The notes: generated by a model not told the origin, from the letters alone. A stretch of DNA of 64,000 bases from Fen-330 sp050008465 (GCA_050008465.1 JBEKMO010000005.1:1-64000), one strand, 5' to 3'; counted from the first letter of the stretch, positions 45,303-55,309 are shown. Translations and numbers: made by a program.

Positions 45303-46516
45303 GATGCGGTCACTTTTCGGCACAGGATGTCGGTCCGGAAGCTCGCCACTCCGGCGGCGCCCCTCGGGTCCACTACTCGGAAGCTTAGCACGTCGTCCAG
45401 CCAGTCCTGGCTCGATCCGTCGAAGTACTGCGTGGCCGCCGTTAGCGTGTATTCCTGCTGCGCCAGCAGGCAGTCGAACCCGAAGTCCACTTCGAGCTGT
45501 TCGCCCGCGTGGAACTCGCCCAACTCGCGCTGTTCCAGCCGCGTGTTTGTCCCGAACACGTCGATCCCGAGCCGGTTGCGGATCAGGATTCCTACGATCG
45601 GGTCGGAGACCTGCCGCCGGAATCGCGCCGTTACCCTCACCGTAACCCGCTCGCCGCTCATCAGCGTCGTCGAAGGCGCCCCTTCCGCGTTGAGAAGCTC
45701 AACGCGCGCGATCTCGCTCGCGCCGTCGCCGTGCCGGAAGCTGCTGGCCAGGCCGCTGCGCCCCTCCTCTTCCGGGCCGCGCTTCTGCCGCTCCACCACC
45801 AGCCCCACGTAGCGGTTCACCACGTCCCGCGGGCTGCCTTCGGCCTCGATGCGCCCCCCCAGCATCAGGATCGCCCGGTGCGCCAGCCGCTTCACCAGCC
45901 CCAGGTCATGCGAGACAAACAGCACGGTCACCTTGCGGTCTTTCAGCTCCTCGAACTTCTGGATGCAGCGATTGGCGAAGATCGCGTCCCCGACCGCCAG
46001 CGCCTCGTCCACAATCAGGATCTCCGGCTCCACATGGATGGCCGTGGCGAACGCCAGCCGCACGTACATTCCGCTCGAGTACTCCTTCACCGGCCGGTCG
46101 ATGAACTCGCCAATCTCCGCGAACGCGGCAATGCGCGGGAACGCGCTCTCGCACTGGGCCGGCGTCAGTCCCATGATCTCCCCGTTCATGAAAACGTTCT
46201 CGCGGCCCGTGAACTCCGGGTTGAAGCCCGCCCCCAGCTCCAGTAGCGCCGCCACCCGCCCCTGCGTCACCACCCGCCCTCGCGTCGGCCGCAGGATGCC
46301 GCAGACCAGTTGCAGCAGCGTGCTCTTGCCCGAACCATTGGGCCCCACGATCCCCAGGATTTCCCCGCGCTCCACCGCCACACTGACGTCGCGCAGCGCC
46401 CAGAAGTCCGAATGCGCGCGGCGCGAGCCGAACGGCAGCAGCTCGAAGATCCGGTCCGACGGCCGCCGGTAGAGGTGGAAGACTTTCGAGACGTTCTGAA
46501 TCAAGACCGCAGCCAA
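45299..46516 (-). CDS. Wzt-like ABC transporter ATP-binding protein
   Basis: The 405-residue protein starts at TTG 46516 behind GAGGAGG. The ATPase domain (1-245) has Walker A GPNGSGKST, the signature YSSGMYVRLAFA (tolerated in this subfamily), Walker B ILIVDEALAVGD and switch His in VSHD. The C-terminal 150 residues form a Wzt-type beta sandwich that binds the polysaccharide end (LSFRVVDPRGAAGVASFRTD). Wzt works with a Wzm permease to export O-antigen-like glycans. No permease gene is adjacent: the upstream side is the phage cluster and the downstream side the peptide transporter. Confidence 0.9.
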
Positions 46517-46577
46517 CAGACCCTCCTCATTGAGGGTACAAGCTGGACCCTGTACTCGACAACCGGGGATGGGGCAA

Positions 46578-49262
46578 TCAACCCTGAAACGTGCTCCGCC
46601 GGCTGCTCTCGGGCAGCGGCGCGGGGTATCCGATGAGGCAAAACTGGTCCAGCGCGAACAGCACCACCGACTCGACGCCCTCCGCTCTGGCCATTCTCAC
46701 TTCTTTCAGCCAGGGCGAGGTGGGATCGCTGATGCCGACCAAGTGTGCGCTTTGATGAGGCGGGAAATTGCGGCTTCGCGGCAGCTCGATGGACTCCAGG
46801 CACTTGTCCAGGTTCCGGCCGTAAGTGTACCCGAAGCTCTCCGTCTTGAGACAGTCCAGCGCCTGCGGTGTCCAGTCCGCCGCCGGGTAATTGACGGCAC
46901 GGTTGAGATCCGTCTCGTTGACGTCGAGCGGATAGAGAACTTCGAACCGGCAGTTTGAATACGACTGCCGCACGTAGCCGATCACCTGGTTCGTGAAGTT
47001 GCCGATCAGCGTGGGCAGAAACGCCACCTCGTCCGAGTACTCCGAGGGCGGCACGGTGTTGTCGGTGATGATGCCCATCTCGCGCCCGTGCTGCGACTGG
47101 AACGCCACCCGCGTGTAGTCGTCGTAGAATGGCATCCCCGAGCGCGCGTCCCGGAAGTACCACCACTGCACTTCGCCGAATTGCAGGTAGGGCTGCATTC
47201 CCGCTTCCTGCATGGTCTGCGCGAGGTCCCGGTAGGCCTCTTTCCAGAACGCGATGCTGGCCGGCGAGAAATTCGTTTGCAGGGCCGGAGTGTTGAGCAG
47301 CACCGGATCCCCGGCTGGGCACCTCTGCGCGATGCCCGCGCCCGCCGAGGGGTCTCCGTGCTGCAACTCCATGCTGAGCGCGGCCGTCGCATCGATGCCG
47401 TATGCTTCGAGCGCCGCGAAGAAGCTCCGGCTCCAGTCGCGCGCCGCCCGGTTCAGGCGCGGCGTCGCCGCCAGGTCCGTGCGCCAGTCGCCGTCCGCTC
47501 CGCCCTCGAGCGTTGGCCCGCTCGCCTGCGCGTGAAAATCCGTGCACGTAGTGCTCGCCGCCAGGCTGATCAGGTTCCCTTCGGCGCCCATGGCGCGCGC
47601 GTAGATGGTGAGTAGCGTCCCTTCCGCGGAAGCCCGATACGCCATGTACCCGCGGTTGATCTCCAGCTCGAAGGCTTTCGCCACCGTCTCCGCCGTGTCC
47701 CCCACGTAGTGAACGTGCGTGAGTTCCAGCGTGCCCAGCGTGACGGTCGTGTTGTACCCGTAGCCGAATGTCGGAGTGCCGCTGAACTCGACCGTCCCCG
47801 ACGCGTACTGGTGTCCCACCCGAACCAGCTCGTAAAACCACAGCGCGCCCGCATAGTGGTTCTGCCGCCCGTGAAACCCCAGCGCCCAGATCATCCACGC
47901 CGTTCTCTCCGGCGCCAGGCAGATCGAATGGTCCGTATCCCAGTCCGTCGCCAGAGTCAGCTTCTGGTCCCCGCCGATCTCCGGCAACTCCGCCGCCGGC
48001 GCCGCGACCTCCAGGAAGTCGAAGTAGAAGGTGCTTCCTTCCGGCCCCGTGAACGAGATCGCGACCGTGTGATTGCCTTCTGCGAAATCACCCAGGGGGA
48101 TTCGCACCAGGACGTCTTCGCCGGGAATCAGCAGGTCCTTGGTCGTCGCAGTTCCGCCATCCACCGAAACCGACACCTGCCCGCCGTCGAAGGTCTTTCT
48201 GGTTCCCAGGTATAGCGAGTGCGCCGCCGAAGCGTGGTAGGTGCAGCTCAAACCAGAGCCGGCCACCGCCGTCGAGTGAATCGTCCCTTCCGAGAAGTTC
48301 CCCGTGCCCTTGATCCACGTACCCGTATAACTCACGTCCGTATCTTGGATCCGGCGGCTCCTGGGCCCGGCTACCGTGTAAGTGCGGCTCGTTCCCGCCG
48401 CCGTCCAGTTACTGACCTGGACCTGGAACTCGGTCCGCTGATACGCGCCCGCCTGTAAGTCCGCCGCGTATGTCCATCGCATTTTCCGCACGGCAGTGGT
48501 CGGAACGTGATTGGTGGCGGTATCCGTCAAGTTGTCGAAGTCTAGATGAACCCGCCACTTCGACGGCGAGACGCCTCCACCGAACTGCGTGTGCCACGGC
48601 TGCCAGTGCTCCGTCCGCGCCCCGGAAACGAAACCGTAGGCTCCGATCCGGTTCCAGTTCGCCCCCGCGTTCACGCACGTGAGCGTGATTTGTGCGCCCG
48701 CAACGGACGCCTGCACCGCGGTCGAAAGCGCGTTGATGATGCCCACCAGCGCCGCGACCGCCGTCTGGATCGTATCGGCGCCGGTCAGCAAGTAGTTGTA
48801 CTGCTCGGAGAGCCACGCGATTCCGATATAGTCCCCGGCGGTCGGCGTCCCCTGGAGTTCCAGCGTCGCCGCTGCCGCCACATACGAGCCTTCGACCGCC
48901 GTCGCGTAGTCCCGCAGCCGCACCAGCCGCGAATCGGTCTCGCCCTCCAGCCAGATCCGCAGGAACGGCCACTCCACCGTCCAATACAGGTCCGAGTCCA
49001 TCGGAACGCAGTTGGTTCGGGTTTCGTCGTAGGTGAGTTCGAGACCGCTCAGGTCACCGTCGGGAAGGTTGCGGAAGGCGGGATGTTCAAAAAAGTTGTC
49101 GCGGTTCCACTCCACCACCGCCCAGTCGAACTGCTGCCGCCACGAGCCGGAAACCGTGAATCCGGTCGCGCTCGTCGCGCTCAGCGCGGCGATGGCCGAT
49201 GGGCGCTGGAAGTAACAAAGCAAGTCGCGATCGGGCCGTAATTTCTCCAGGCTCTGCACCAT
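46578..49262 (-). CDS. Large distal tail protein with glycosidase-like C-terminal region
   Basis: The 894-residue protein is the last gene of the phage cluster. It starts at ATG 49262 after GAGGGGAGA. Residues 1-450 are beta-rich with carbohydrate-binding-like modules (VAISFTGPEGSTFYFDFLEV). From about residue 620 the sequence resembles a TIM-barrel glycosidase (DWSRSFFAALEAYGID, MQPYLQFGEVQWWYF, and acidic residues in DVNETDLNRAVNYP). In Rhodobacter GTA and related phages the final tail protein also carries a TIM-barrel glycosidase-like domain. It may contact or cleave the cell envelope. Confidence 0.65.
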   Translation of the reverse strand: MVQSLEKLRPDRDLLCYFQRPSAIAALSATSATGFTVSGSWRQQFDWAVVEWNRDNFFEHPAFRNLPDGDLSGLELTYDETRTNCVPMDSDLYWTVEWPFLRIWLEGETDSRLVRLRDYATAVEGSYVAAAATLELQGTPTAGDYIGIAWLSEQYNYLLTGADTIQTAVAALVGIINALSTAVQASVAGAQITLTCVNAGANWNRIGAYGFVSGARTEHWQPWHTQFGGGVSPSKWRVHLDFDNLTDTATNHVPTTAVRKMRWTYAADLQAGAYQRTEFQVQVSNWTAAGTSRTYTVAGPRSRRIQDTDVSYTGTWIKGTGNFSEGTIHSTAVAGSGLSCTYHASAAHSLYLGTRKTFDGGQVSVSVDGGTATTKDLLIPGEDVLVRIPLGDFAEGNHTVAISFTGPEGSTFYFDFLEVAAPAAELPEIGGDQKLTLATDWDTDHSICLAPERTAWMIWALGFHGRQNHYAGALWFYELVRVGHQYASGTVEFSGTPTFGYGYNTTVTLGTLELTHVHYVGDTAETVAKAFELEINRGYMAYRASAEGTLLTIYARAMGAEGNLISLAASTTCTDFHAQASGPTLEGGADGDWRTDLAATPRLNRAARDWSRSFFAALEAYGIDATAALSMELQHGDPSAGAGIAQRCPAGDPVLLNTPALQTNFSPASIAFWKEAYRDLAQTMQEAGMQPYLQFGEVQWWYFRDARSGMPFYDDYTRVAFQSQHGREMGIITDNTVPPSEYSDEVAFLPTLIGNFTNQVIGYVRQSYSNCRFEVLYPLDVNETDLNRAVNYPAADWTPQALDCLKTESFGYTYGRNLDKCLESIELPRSRNFPPHQSAHLVGISDPTSPWLKEVRMARAEGVESVVLFALDQFCLIGYPAPLPESSRRSTFQG

Positions 49263-49273
49263 TCTCCCCTCAC

Positions 49274-49333
49274 GCAACCGAGGGACTGCCTAGGCCGTCC
49301 GCTGTGGGGACGGCTCAGGCTGTCCCGGGTTGC
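49274..49333 (+). repeat. 60-bp hairpin repeat, copy A
   Basis: The unit begins GCAACCGAGGGACTGCC and ends in a GGGTTGC tail, so its ends are inverted repeats. An inner hairpin CCGTCC-gctgtgg-GGACGG lies in the middle. Nearly identical copies occur at 62094-62153 and, truncated, at 63844-63893. This copy lies between the hub and distal tail genes, just upstream of the latter's ribosome site. Confidence 0.85.
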
Positions 49334-49379
49334 CTCCCTTCAGCCTGCCGACATTCTCCGCTGCCCGCGCGGTTAGCGC

Positions 49380-52300
49380 TTATAGGCGGATCGTCACCGT
49401 CAAGTCCCGGCCCGGGCTCGCGTCCGCGCTCTGGGGGACCGATGTGATGTTCAGGCTGAGCTGGGCGCCCGCCGCCAGCGGCGGCCGGCCAAACCCACTC
49501 ACAACGTTTGAGTACCTCCAACCCGGCGGATTCCCAGGGGCCGGAATCGTCAGGCTACAGTACAAAGCGTCGTCACGCCGGATTTCCAGTTGCACCGGAT
49601 CGACCGTCGGCGCTTCGTTCACCACCGCGAAGATCTGCCCCACCGAATGCGTCTCCTGCACGATCAACGGCGGCGCCGCATTCGTCTGGATTGCCAGGTA
49701 GCCCTCCACCTGGATCGTGAACTGCCCTCCCGAGAGCGTGCGCAACCCTCCATCCACCGTCCCGGTGTAGCAGGCCGACCCTGGCTCGCTGTTGCCGATC
49801 GCGTTGGTCACGCAAAGCTGTGCGCACGCGATCCGCGCGTCGGCAAGCAGAATCGGGTAGCTGAAGTTCCCGCTCGCCGGGCTCCCGAAGAAGTCCCGTG
49901 GAAACGCCACCACGAAAACCTTGCTGTCCAGGTGATAAACCGGGGAGGGGGGCTGCACAGCATGCGCCGCGGCCGTGCTTCCCTCGACGCCACGCGTCAC
50001 CCTGTAGCTCAGGCCGCCGTTGAGCACCTCTTCGACCCGCAGGATCTCAAACTCGATCTGCACCAGGCCGCCCACCGCCGCGCTCCCCGCTTGCGTCAAC
50101 CCGATCGACGTGTCGGTCTCCCCGATTGCGCCGCTCAGCAGCACTTGCGACGGGCTGCCCAACTCGCTCCAGTAGTTCAGCGTCAGCGTCGCCGACGAGA
50201 TAGTGCGCGTATTCGTCAGTTCGGCGAACGCGATCGTCATCAGCTCCACCGACCCCCGTCCCCGCGGCGCCAGTCCGAATACTGGTTGTCCGGGCGCCTC
50301 GGCGTCCAGCGCTGCGCCCGCTCCGCTGATCCGCCACCGCGTCAGCGGTGAAAGCTCCCAGGCGCACTCCGTGTCCTGCGCGTTCGCCGCCCTTCCGGAC
50401 ACGTGCAGGGTGGCCCCCACTCGCGTCGGGATCTCGAACTCTACTGGGCTGCTGGCGCCCCTCGCCCCGAAGTGCCATCCCGATTCGGCGATCGCGAAAC
50501 AGCTCGTCGTGTCCGGAACGACGTCCCACTTCCGTCCCACCGTCAGTGTGGTGGCGTCGTTGGACGCGATCGCGCGCTCCTGCCCCGCGCCCGTCCCCTT
50601 GGTGATCCGCACCATCATGCCCTGGTTGCCGTTTACGCCCATCCCCAGAGTCGAGTTCCCGATGGTGTCGCTCGAGTACGTGGTCGCCACGCACTCCGGC
50701 TGCAATTCCAGCCGCCAGTAAAAGTTTGCGTGATCATAGTTGGCGTCCGGCGGAGGTTGCAGCCCGATGGCCGCGCCCGCATCGGTGAAAGTCGCCGCGA
50801 TCGTTTGGTTCGACGCGATCCGGAACAACTGTTCCGGCGTCGGACCCCGATACACGTTGAACCCGGTCGAATTTGAGCTGAAACTCAGCCCGCCGAGCGT
50901 AACTCGATTGTTGTTCGTTCCCGATGGAATCGTGGCCCGCACGACAAAGGAAAGCCCGCTCTCCGCTCCGCTGGCGTCGGTTGCCGTCACCGCGTAGTAC
51001 AGGGTCTGGTCGCCACCCAGACTTCCGCCCGCCGAGTCCGACTGCGCCGCCAGGCTGATGATCGGTATTCCCAGCCCCGACATCGCCGGTTGCGCCGGCA
51101 CGACGAACCCCGCTTCCAGCGTCAGGCTTGTGCCTCCGTCCGCGCCTTCTCTGCTCTTCTCGACGATTTCGAACTGTGGCGTCCCCTCGGCGTCCAGCAC
51201 CTTCCCAACCAGCGGCCGCGGCGTTCCCGCTCCCGCGCCTGGCTGCCGCCGCACCGACGAGTTTTCGAACGTGTTGTCATCCGTGTACCACTCGTCTTGG
51301 TGGATCTGCGCGGTAATGAGCGCTGTCCCGTAGTTCGCGCCTGGGGCTATCTTGGTGATGCGGAACGGCTGCCGGTCGAATCCCTCCTTCAGGTAAGTCA
51401 CCGTGACCAGGTCCCCGGGCCGCAGTGCCACCCCGCGCACACTGGTTTCGAACTCGACGTACGTATTTCCCGCAATCGCCTTGTCCAGGTAGAACTTCGC
51501 CACCCTGGCCGCCTGATCGAAGTTCGGAATCCCCAGCACCGGCAGCGTCAGACTGATCTCCTGTCCGGCTGCCGACACATCGTCCGCGTCCGTCAGCGAC
51601 AGGCTGTCCTGCTGGTATTCGTTGAACGCGTCCTGAAACTCCATGGTCACCCGGTTCGCTGTTTCGGCCGTGCTTTTTGACCACATGCGAATTGCGGGCT
51701 CGCCATTGGGTTTCCTCAGAATTCCCGAGAACCCGTTCGAGCCGTCTCCGAACTCGTAACTCGGCCATCCACCGTTCAGTGCCGCCTCGCTGTTGCTCCC
51801 TCCCGGCTTGGTCGGCTGTTCGAGCGCCAGCGTGTTCTCCACCCCCATCTCGAGCTGGCCCCCCGCGGCGTACCTCAGGAACAGCCGCGCGTTATTCCGA
51901 ATCCCGCGCGCCACGTCCCCCGCGCTGCGCCGGTTCTGGAGCACCAGGTTGCACTGGAACCGCGGAATCTGGATCGCGTTCCCGAACAGATCCAGCGCCG
52001 GAATCAGCTCCGCACAGCACACTGCCGCCCGCCCGAAGCTCCCCAGGTCGATATCGTCCAGACTCCACCCGCACCGCTGCAAGACATCCAGCAGCACCCA
52101 CGCCGGGTTGTTCGTGAAGCTCTCGCCCACGTAGCTCCCATCCGGCGCGAACTGCTCCAGCTTCATTCCCTGGATCAGCACCTGGATTTGCGGCAGCGAC
52201 GTTCCGCTGTTGATCCGGTTTGGGACCACCACCGAGAGCAACGCCATGCTGCCGTAGGGGTCCCCCAGCGGGTTGCCGGCCCCGTCTGTGAAGTTCAGAT

Positions 52301-53330
52301 CGAAACCGCCGGTCCGGCCCCCTGTCGTGACCACGCTGAACCACCCGGTGGCCGTCATGTTCGCTCCCGCGCGCCCCTCCGGGATCACGATGTTGTTCAC
52401 AAGCACCTGCAACACCGACGTGATCTCGCCCATGCCCAGCAGCACTTCCATCCGGGTCAGGTTCCCGTCGTTCTTCGAGAAAACGATCAGCGGCGAATAC
52501 CATGCCGTCCCGTAGATCAGCGGCACGAAATCGTTGTACCGAGCCTCGTTGTCGAAAGGGTCGGAAACGTGGTACAACTTGTCCCCGTAGGTGCGCACCA
52601 GCGTGCTCGCGGGCACGTACTCGATTCCGCCGAACCGCCTCGTTGGCCGCGCGCTGCTGTCCTGGGAGAATATTCCCCGCGCTTCGCAGTCCGGTCTGGT
52701 CCGGTTGCAGATCGTGTATGGCGCCCCCGTGTTCAGGTTCCCCGCCCCGCCGTCCTGGTCCGCCGAATACCCGCAGCGGTAGAACGGCGAGTATCTGTAC
52801 CTCGCGGCCCCTCCGGTCACCGCCTCCAGCCGTTGCGCCGCGGTCGCCGGGAACCGCCACGGGCAGCGCTTCTGCACCCGCACATCGGGAAGCGAAACGC
52901 GTTGCAGGTTCAGGCTGTTGCTCGCGCTCAGCCGCAAGGCCGTTTCCGTGATTTCCTGCGGCGCATCCGCAATCCCGCGAAACAGTACTTCCGCCTCCGA
53001 CGCCGCCGTCCCCTGCCGCAGGTCGAAGAACACGAACCGCACCGTGACCTTGCTGCCCTTCCAGCCCGTGTTCCGCTCGATTTGGGAAAAATGCGAATCC
53101 GCGTTCGCCAGGCTGATGGAAATTCGCGCTAGCGCGTCGATGCCTTCATCCGCTCCCGCCTGGATATCGAACAGGTTGTGCCGCAGCACCCGCGCTTCGT
53201 AGCGCTGGCCTTCGAAGTCCACCCGGTGCGTGCTCCACCGCTCTATCGCGCCCGATGCTAGTTCGCAGTCGAACAGCAGCAGCGGCGTCTCGGTGACGCT
53301 CTGTTCCTTGAGCTCGTTGATTGTCGCCAT
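49380..53330 (-). CDS. Tail hub/tip protein (gpJ-like, DUF2163-like N-terminus)
   Basis: The 1316-residue protein starts at the ATG in TGATG, coupled to the upstream gene. The N-terminal 330 residues resemble GTA-type hub proteins: VDFEGQRYEARVLRHNLFDI, RVQKRCPWRFPATAAQRLEA, then YSPFYRCGYSADQDGGAGN with cysteines and CNRTRPDCEARGIF. The middle resembles gpJ-type central domains (RVAKFYLDKAIAGNTYVEFE), and the rest is beta-rich with fibronectin-like modules. It probably forms the tail tip that meets the host surface. Length suits a hub protein. Confidence 0.75.
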   Translation of the reverse strand: MATINELKEQSVTETPLLLFDCELASGAIERWSTHRVDFEGQRYEARVLRHNLFDIQAGADEGIDALARISISLANADSHFSQIERNTGWKGSKVTVRFVFFDLRQGTAASEAEVLFRGIADAPQEITETALRLSASNSLNLQRVSLPDVRVQKRCPWRFPATAAQRLEAVTGGAARYRYSPFYRCGYSADQDGGAGNLNTGAPYTICNRTRPDCEARGIFSQDSSARPTRRFGGIEYVPASTLVRTYGDKLYHVSDPFDNEARYNDFVPLIYGTAWYSPLIVFSKNDGNLTRMEVLLGMGEITSVLQVLVNNIVIPEGRAGANMTATGWFSVVTTGGRTGGFDLNFTDGAGNPLGDPYGSMALLSVVVPNRINSGTSLPQIQVLIQGMKLEQFAPDGSYVGESFTNNPAWVLLDVLQRCGWSLDDIDLGSFGRAAVCCAELIPALDLFGNAIQIPRFQCNLVLQNRRSAGDVARGIRNNARLFLRYAAGGQLEMGVENTLALEQPTKPGGSNSEAALNGGWPSYEFGDGSNGFSGILRKPNGEPAIRMWSKSTAETANRVTMEFQDAFNEYQQDSLSLTDADDVSAAGQEISLTLPVLGIPNFDQAARVAKFYLDKAIAGNTYVEFETSVRGVALRPGDLVTVTYLKEGFDRQPFRITKIAPGANYGTALITAQIHQDEWYTDDNTFENSSVRRQPGAGAGTPRPLVGKVLDAEGTPQFEIVEKSREGADGGTSLTLEAGFVVPAQPAMSGLGIPIISLAAQSDSAGGSLGGDQTLYYAVTATDASGAESGLSFVVRATIPSGTNNNRVTLGGLSFSSNSTGFNVYRGPTPEQLFRIASNQTIAATFTDAGAAIGLQPPPDANYDHANFYWRLELQPECVATTYSSDTIGNSTLGMGVNGNQGMMVRITKGTGAGQERAIASNDATTLTVGRKWDVVPDTTSCFAIAESGWHFGARGASSPVEFEIPTRVGATLHVSGRAANAQDTECAWELSPLTRWRISGAGAALDAEAPGQPVFGLAPRGRGSVELMTIAFAELTNTRTISSATLTLNYWSELGSPSQVLLSGAIGETDTSIGLTQAGSAAVGGLVQIEFEILRVEEVLNGGLSYRVTRGVEGSTAAAHAVQPPSPVYHLDSKVFVVAFPRDFFGSPASGNFSYPILLADARIACAQLCVTNAIGNSEPGSACYTGTVDGGLRTLSGGQFTIQVEGYLAIQTNAAPPLIVQETHSVGQIFAVVNEAPTVDPVQLEIRRDDALYCSLTIPAPGNPPGWRYSNVVSGFGRPPLAAGAQLSLNITSVPQSADASPGRDLTVTIRL

Positions 53331-54121
53331 CACCCACTCGCCCGGATCCGCAACTGGCAGGAGTTGTCTTCCACCCCATCCCCGGTCCGCGTCAGCGTAT
53401 CGTCCAGAAACGACGCGTTCGCGTGCACCCCGCTCCGCCCGGTTGTCTTCCTGTATTTCGATGCGCCCGTCTGCGCCTCCACCTGGAACCCGAACAGTTC
53501 CACGGCGCCTCCGGCCTCTATGGTCGCGCCGAAGTTCAGCGCCTCCTCGGTGGCGGCCAGACTCGCGCCGTATTCCAGCCGCTTCCAGACCGGCCCGATC
53601 GCAAACTCTTGGCTCGCGGACTTCGTTTGGGTGCTATGGAACAAAGTGATGCTGGCGGGCGCCGCGCTGCGCGCCCAGACGCTGAGGCAGTACTGATACC
53701 ATCCCGGCCCGCTCACCGCCTGCTGGATGCTCGCGGCCGATGCGCCCTGGTTCGTGACCGACGCCGCTCCCGTCCCCCCCAGCGGGTCCGCCATGCCCAC
53801 GGTCACCGCGAGTCCGGCTCCTTTGATCCAGACCACCGCGGTCGGGTCCTCGCTCCAGCTCAATAGATTGTCGAACGGATCCAGGAACGTGAACCAGCCC
53901 AGCCGCCCTTCCACGGCCTCGAACAGAGTCTCGATCGCGTTCCACTCGGCGTCGGTCAGACCGGTCAGTGCCAGGCGCCACTCCTGCGCGCTTGCCGTCG
54001 GGTCCGCCAGCTTCACCGTGCTGCCGTCGGCGGCCTCGTTGACTACCGTCCTCCGCAGTACTCGCCCGGTCCCCGGAAACTGCCCTGTCGCGCCGCTCAC
54101 GAGCTGTGGAAAGTAGAGCAT
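53330..54121 (-). CDS. DUF2460-like distal tail protein with added beta domain
   Basis: The 263-residue protein starts at ATG 54121, one base after the preceding stop region. Its first 110 residues repeat the pattern of the preceding DUF2460-like protein (LTGLTDAEWNAIETLFEAVE; GWFTFLDPFDNLL). A second beta-sandwich (about 110-263; GWYQYCLSVWARSAAPASIT) resembles carbohydrate-binding modules. The pair may have arisen by duplication. Its stop overlaps the hub start by one base. Confidence 0.65.
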   Translation of the reverse strand: MLYFPQLVSGATGQFPGTGRVLRRTVVNEAADGSTVKLADPTASAQEWRLALTGLTDAEWNAIETLFEAVEGRLGWFTFLDPFDNLLSWSEDPTAVVWIKGAGLAVTVGMADPLGGTGAASVTNQGASAASIQQAVSGPGWYQYCLSVWARSAAPASITLFHSTQTKSASQEFAIGPVWKRLEYGASLAATEEALNFGATIEAGGAVELFGFQVEAQTGASKYRKTTGRSGVHANASFLDDTLTRTGDGVEDNSCQLRIRASG

Positions 54122-54122
54122 C

Positions 54123-54482
54123 TCAGTTGTTGTTTTCCAGCACCACCAGCGCCAGCCTGCCCCGCGCCTCTCCCAGCAGCTCGAATTCGAATTCGTCCTG
54201 CTCCAGGCTGCAGTTGGCGTGCACGCTCCCGTCCCACGGGTCCTCGAACGAGAAGCTCCCGAACCTGCCCTGCTCCGCGATGAAGAACTCCTGGAGCCGC
54301 GCGATTTCCGTCTCGTCGAGCAGATCCAGGCGGATCTCCCACCGCCGCGCGGCCGCCCCGCGCGCCCGGTACCGCTGTTCCGTCCCATCCAGAAACCGCA
54401 CGACTTCCGTCGCATGCGCCAGCGCCCGGGTCGCCGGATACTGTGCCACCGCCCCGGTCTTCAGTTTCGGAAACGCGCTCAT
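54123..54482 (-). CDS. DUF2460-like distal tail protein
   Basis: The 119-residue protein has the DUF2460-type start FPKLKTGAVAQYPATRALAH and middle EIARLQEFFIAEQGRFGSFS, followed by FEDPWDG. In Rhodobacter GTA the corresponding protein is the distal tail adaptor. It overlaps the tape-measure gene as ATGA and is one base from the next start. The family name is from memory. Confidence 0.7.
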   Translation of the reverse strand: MSAFPKLKTGAVAQYPATRALAHATEVVRFLDGTEQRYRARGAAARRWEIRLDLLDETEIARLQEFFIAEQGRFGSFSFEDPWDGSVHANCSLEQDEFEFELLGEARGRLALVVLENNN

Positions 54483-55309
54483 AGGTCGTTCACCACGTCG
54501 TTCAGCGAGTGCGAGTTCAGCATGGCCTGGCGCACCGCCTGCGCGATCTGGTCGCTGTGGTCCAGAAACGACCGGCTGTCCATCGCCTGCACTTGAATCG
54601 TGATTTGCGGCGCGATCGCCCGCGTGCCCGCTCCGCTCCCGGGCTCCTGCGCCGCTGCCGCTTCGCTGCGTGCGCTGCTGCCTTCGTAGTCGGCCGACGC
54701 CAGGGGGGTATATCTCAACAGAGGCGCCGCTGCCGCTTCGCTGCGTGCGATGCTGCCTTCGTAGTCGGCCGACGCCAGGGGGGTATATCTCAACAGAGGC
54801 GCCGCCGCCGCTTCGCTGCGTGCGCTGCTGCCTTCGTAGTCGGCCGGCGCCAGCGGGCTAGATCTGAGCAGAGGCGCCTCCGCCTCGCTGCCTGTGATGC
54901 TGCCTGCGAAGTTAATCGATGGCGGCGGTGTGTACTTCACCAAAGCTGGCGGCGTCGATGTGCTTCCTCCGCCTGTGAAAAGACTCACCAGCCCGGTCAG
55001 CAACGGCGACAGCCCCAGACCGCTCCCCAGGATCTTTCCAAGTGTGCTGCCGGCGCTCTTCACCGCCGATCCGCTCCCCGAGCTGGCCTGCGCGGCCGTG
55101 TTCCCCAGCACGGCCTGCGTGTTCTGTATGACGGCGTCCGTCTGCGTCTGGTTCACCGTGGCCAGTTGCGCGAACTGCGCCGCCAGTTGCGTGTTCCCCT
55201 GCAAACCGGCCGTCAAGTCGCTTACCAGTCCGGCCAGCACCTCGCTTACGCTGCTGCCCGTGCCCGTGACGTTCAACACGCCGGTCGATTGTTTGTTAGT
55301 CGTGGCCAC
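54479..55309 (-). CDS. Short tape-measure-like tail protein with 25-residue repeats
   Basis: The 276-residue protein has a helical N-terminus (VSDLTAGLQGNTQLAAQFAQ), a short hydrophobic section (LGLSPLLTGLVSLFTGGG) and repeats of about 25 residues (EAAAAPLLRYTPLASADYEG). The C-terminus (TIQVQAMDSRSFLDHSDQIA...SHSLNDVV) has the conserved end of phage tape measures. Position after the G/GT-like genes fits. At about 1.5 angstrom per residue it would span only about 40 nm, comparable to gene-transfer-agent tails. Its ATG overlaps the end of the frameshift extension. Confidence 0.65.
   Translation of the reverse strand: MATTNKQSTGVLNVTGTGSSVSEVLAGLVSDLTAGLQGNTQLAAQFAQLATVNQTQTDAVIQNTQAVLGNTAAQASSGSGSAVKSAGSTLGKILGSGLGLSPLLTGLVSLFTGGGSTSTPPALVKYTPPPSINFAGSITGSEAEAPLLRSSPLAPADYEGSSARSEAAAAPLLRYTPLASADYEGSIARSEAAAAPLLRYTPLASADYEGSSARSEAAAAQEPGSGAGTRAIAPQITIQVQAMDSRSFLDHSDQIAQAVRQAMLNSHSLNDVVNDL
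54651..54900. repeat. 75-bp in-frame tandem repeat inside the tape-measure gene
   Basis: Units begin at 54651, 54726, 54801 and (partial) 54876, exactly 75 bases apart. The first two are almost identical (one clear difference at the twenty-sixth base region), the third diverges near its end and the fourth is degraded. Each encodes 25 residues, so unit gain or loss would alter protein length without a frameshift. Confidence 0.9.

Noticed and set aside
46501..47898. Second minus-strand open frame within the distal tail gene
   Set aside because: It is a different frame of the same gene, Arg/Gly-rich and without structure.
54651..54900. Regular repeats considered as a CRISPR array
   Set aside because: Units are contiguous 75-bp coding repeats without spacers, and no cas genes are present. 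I found no CRISPR array in the window.
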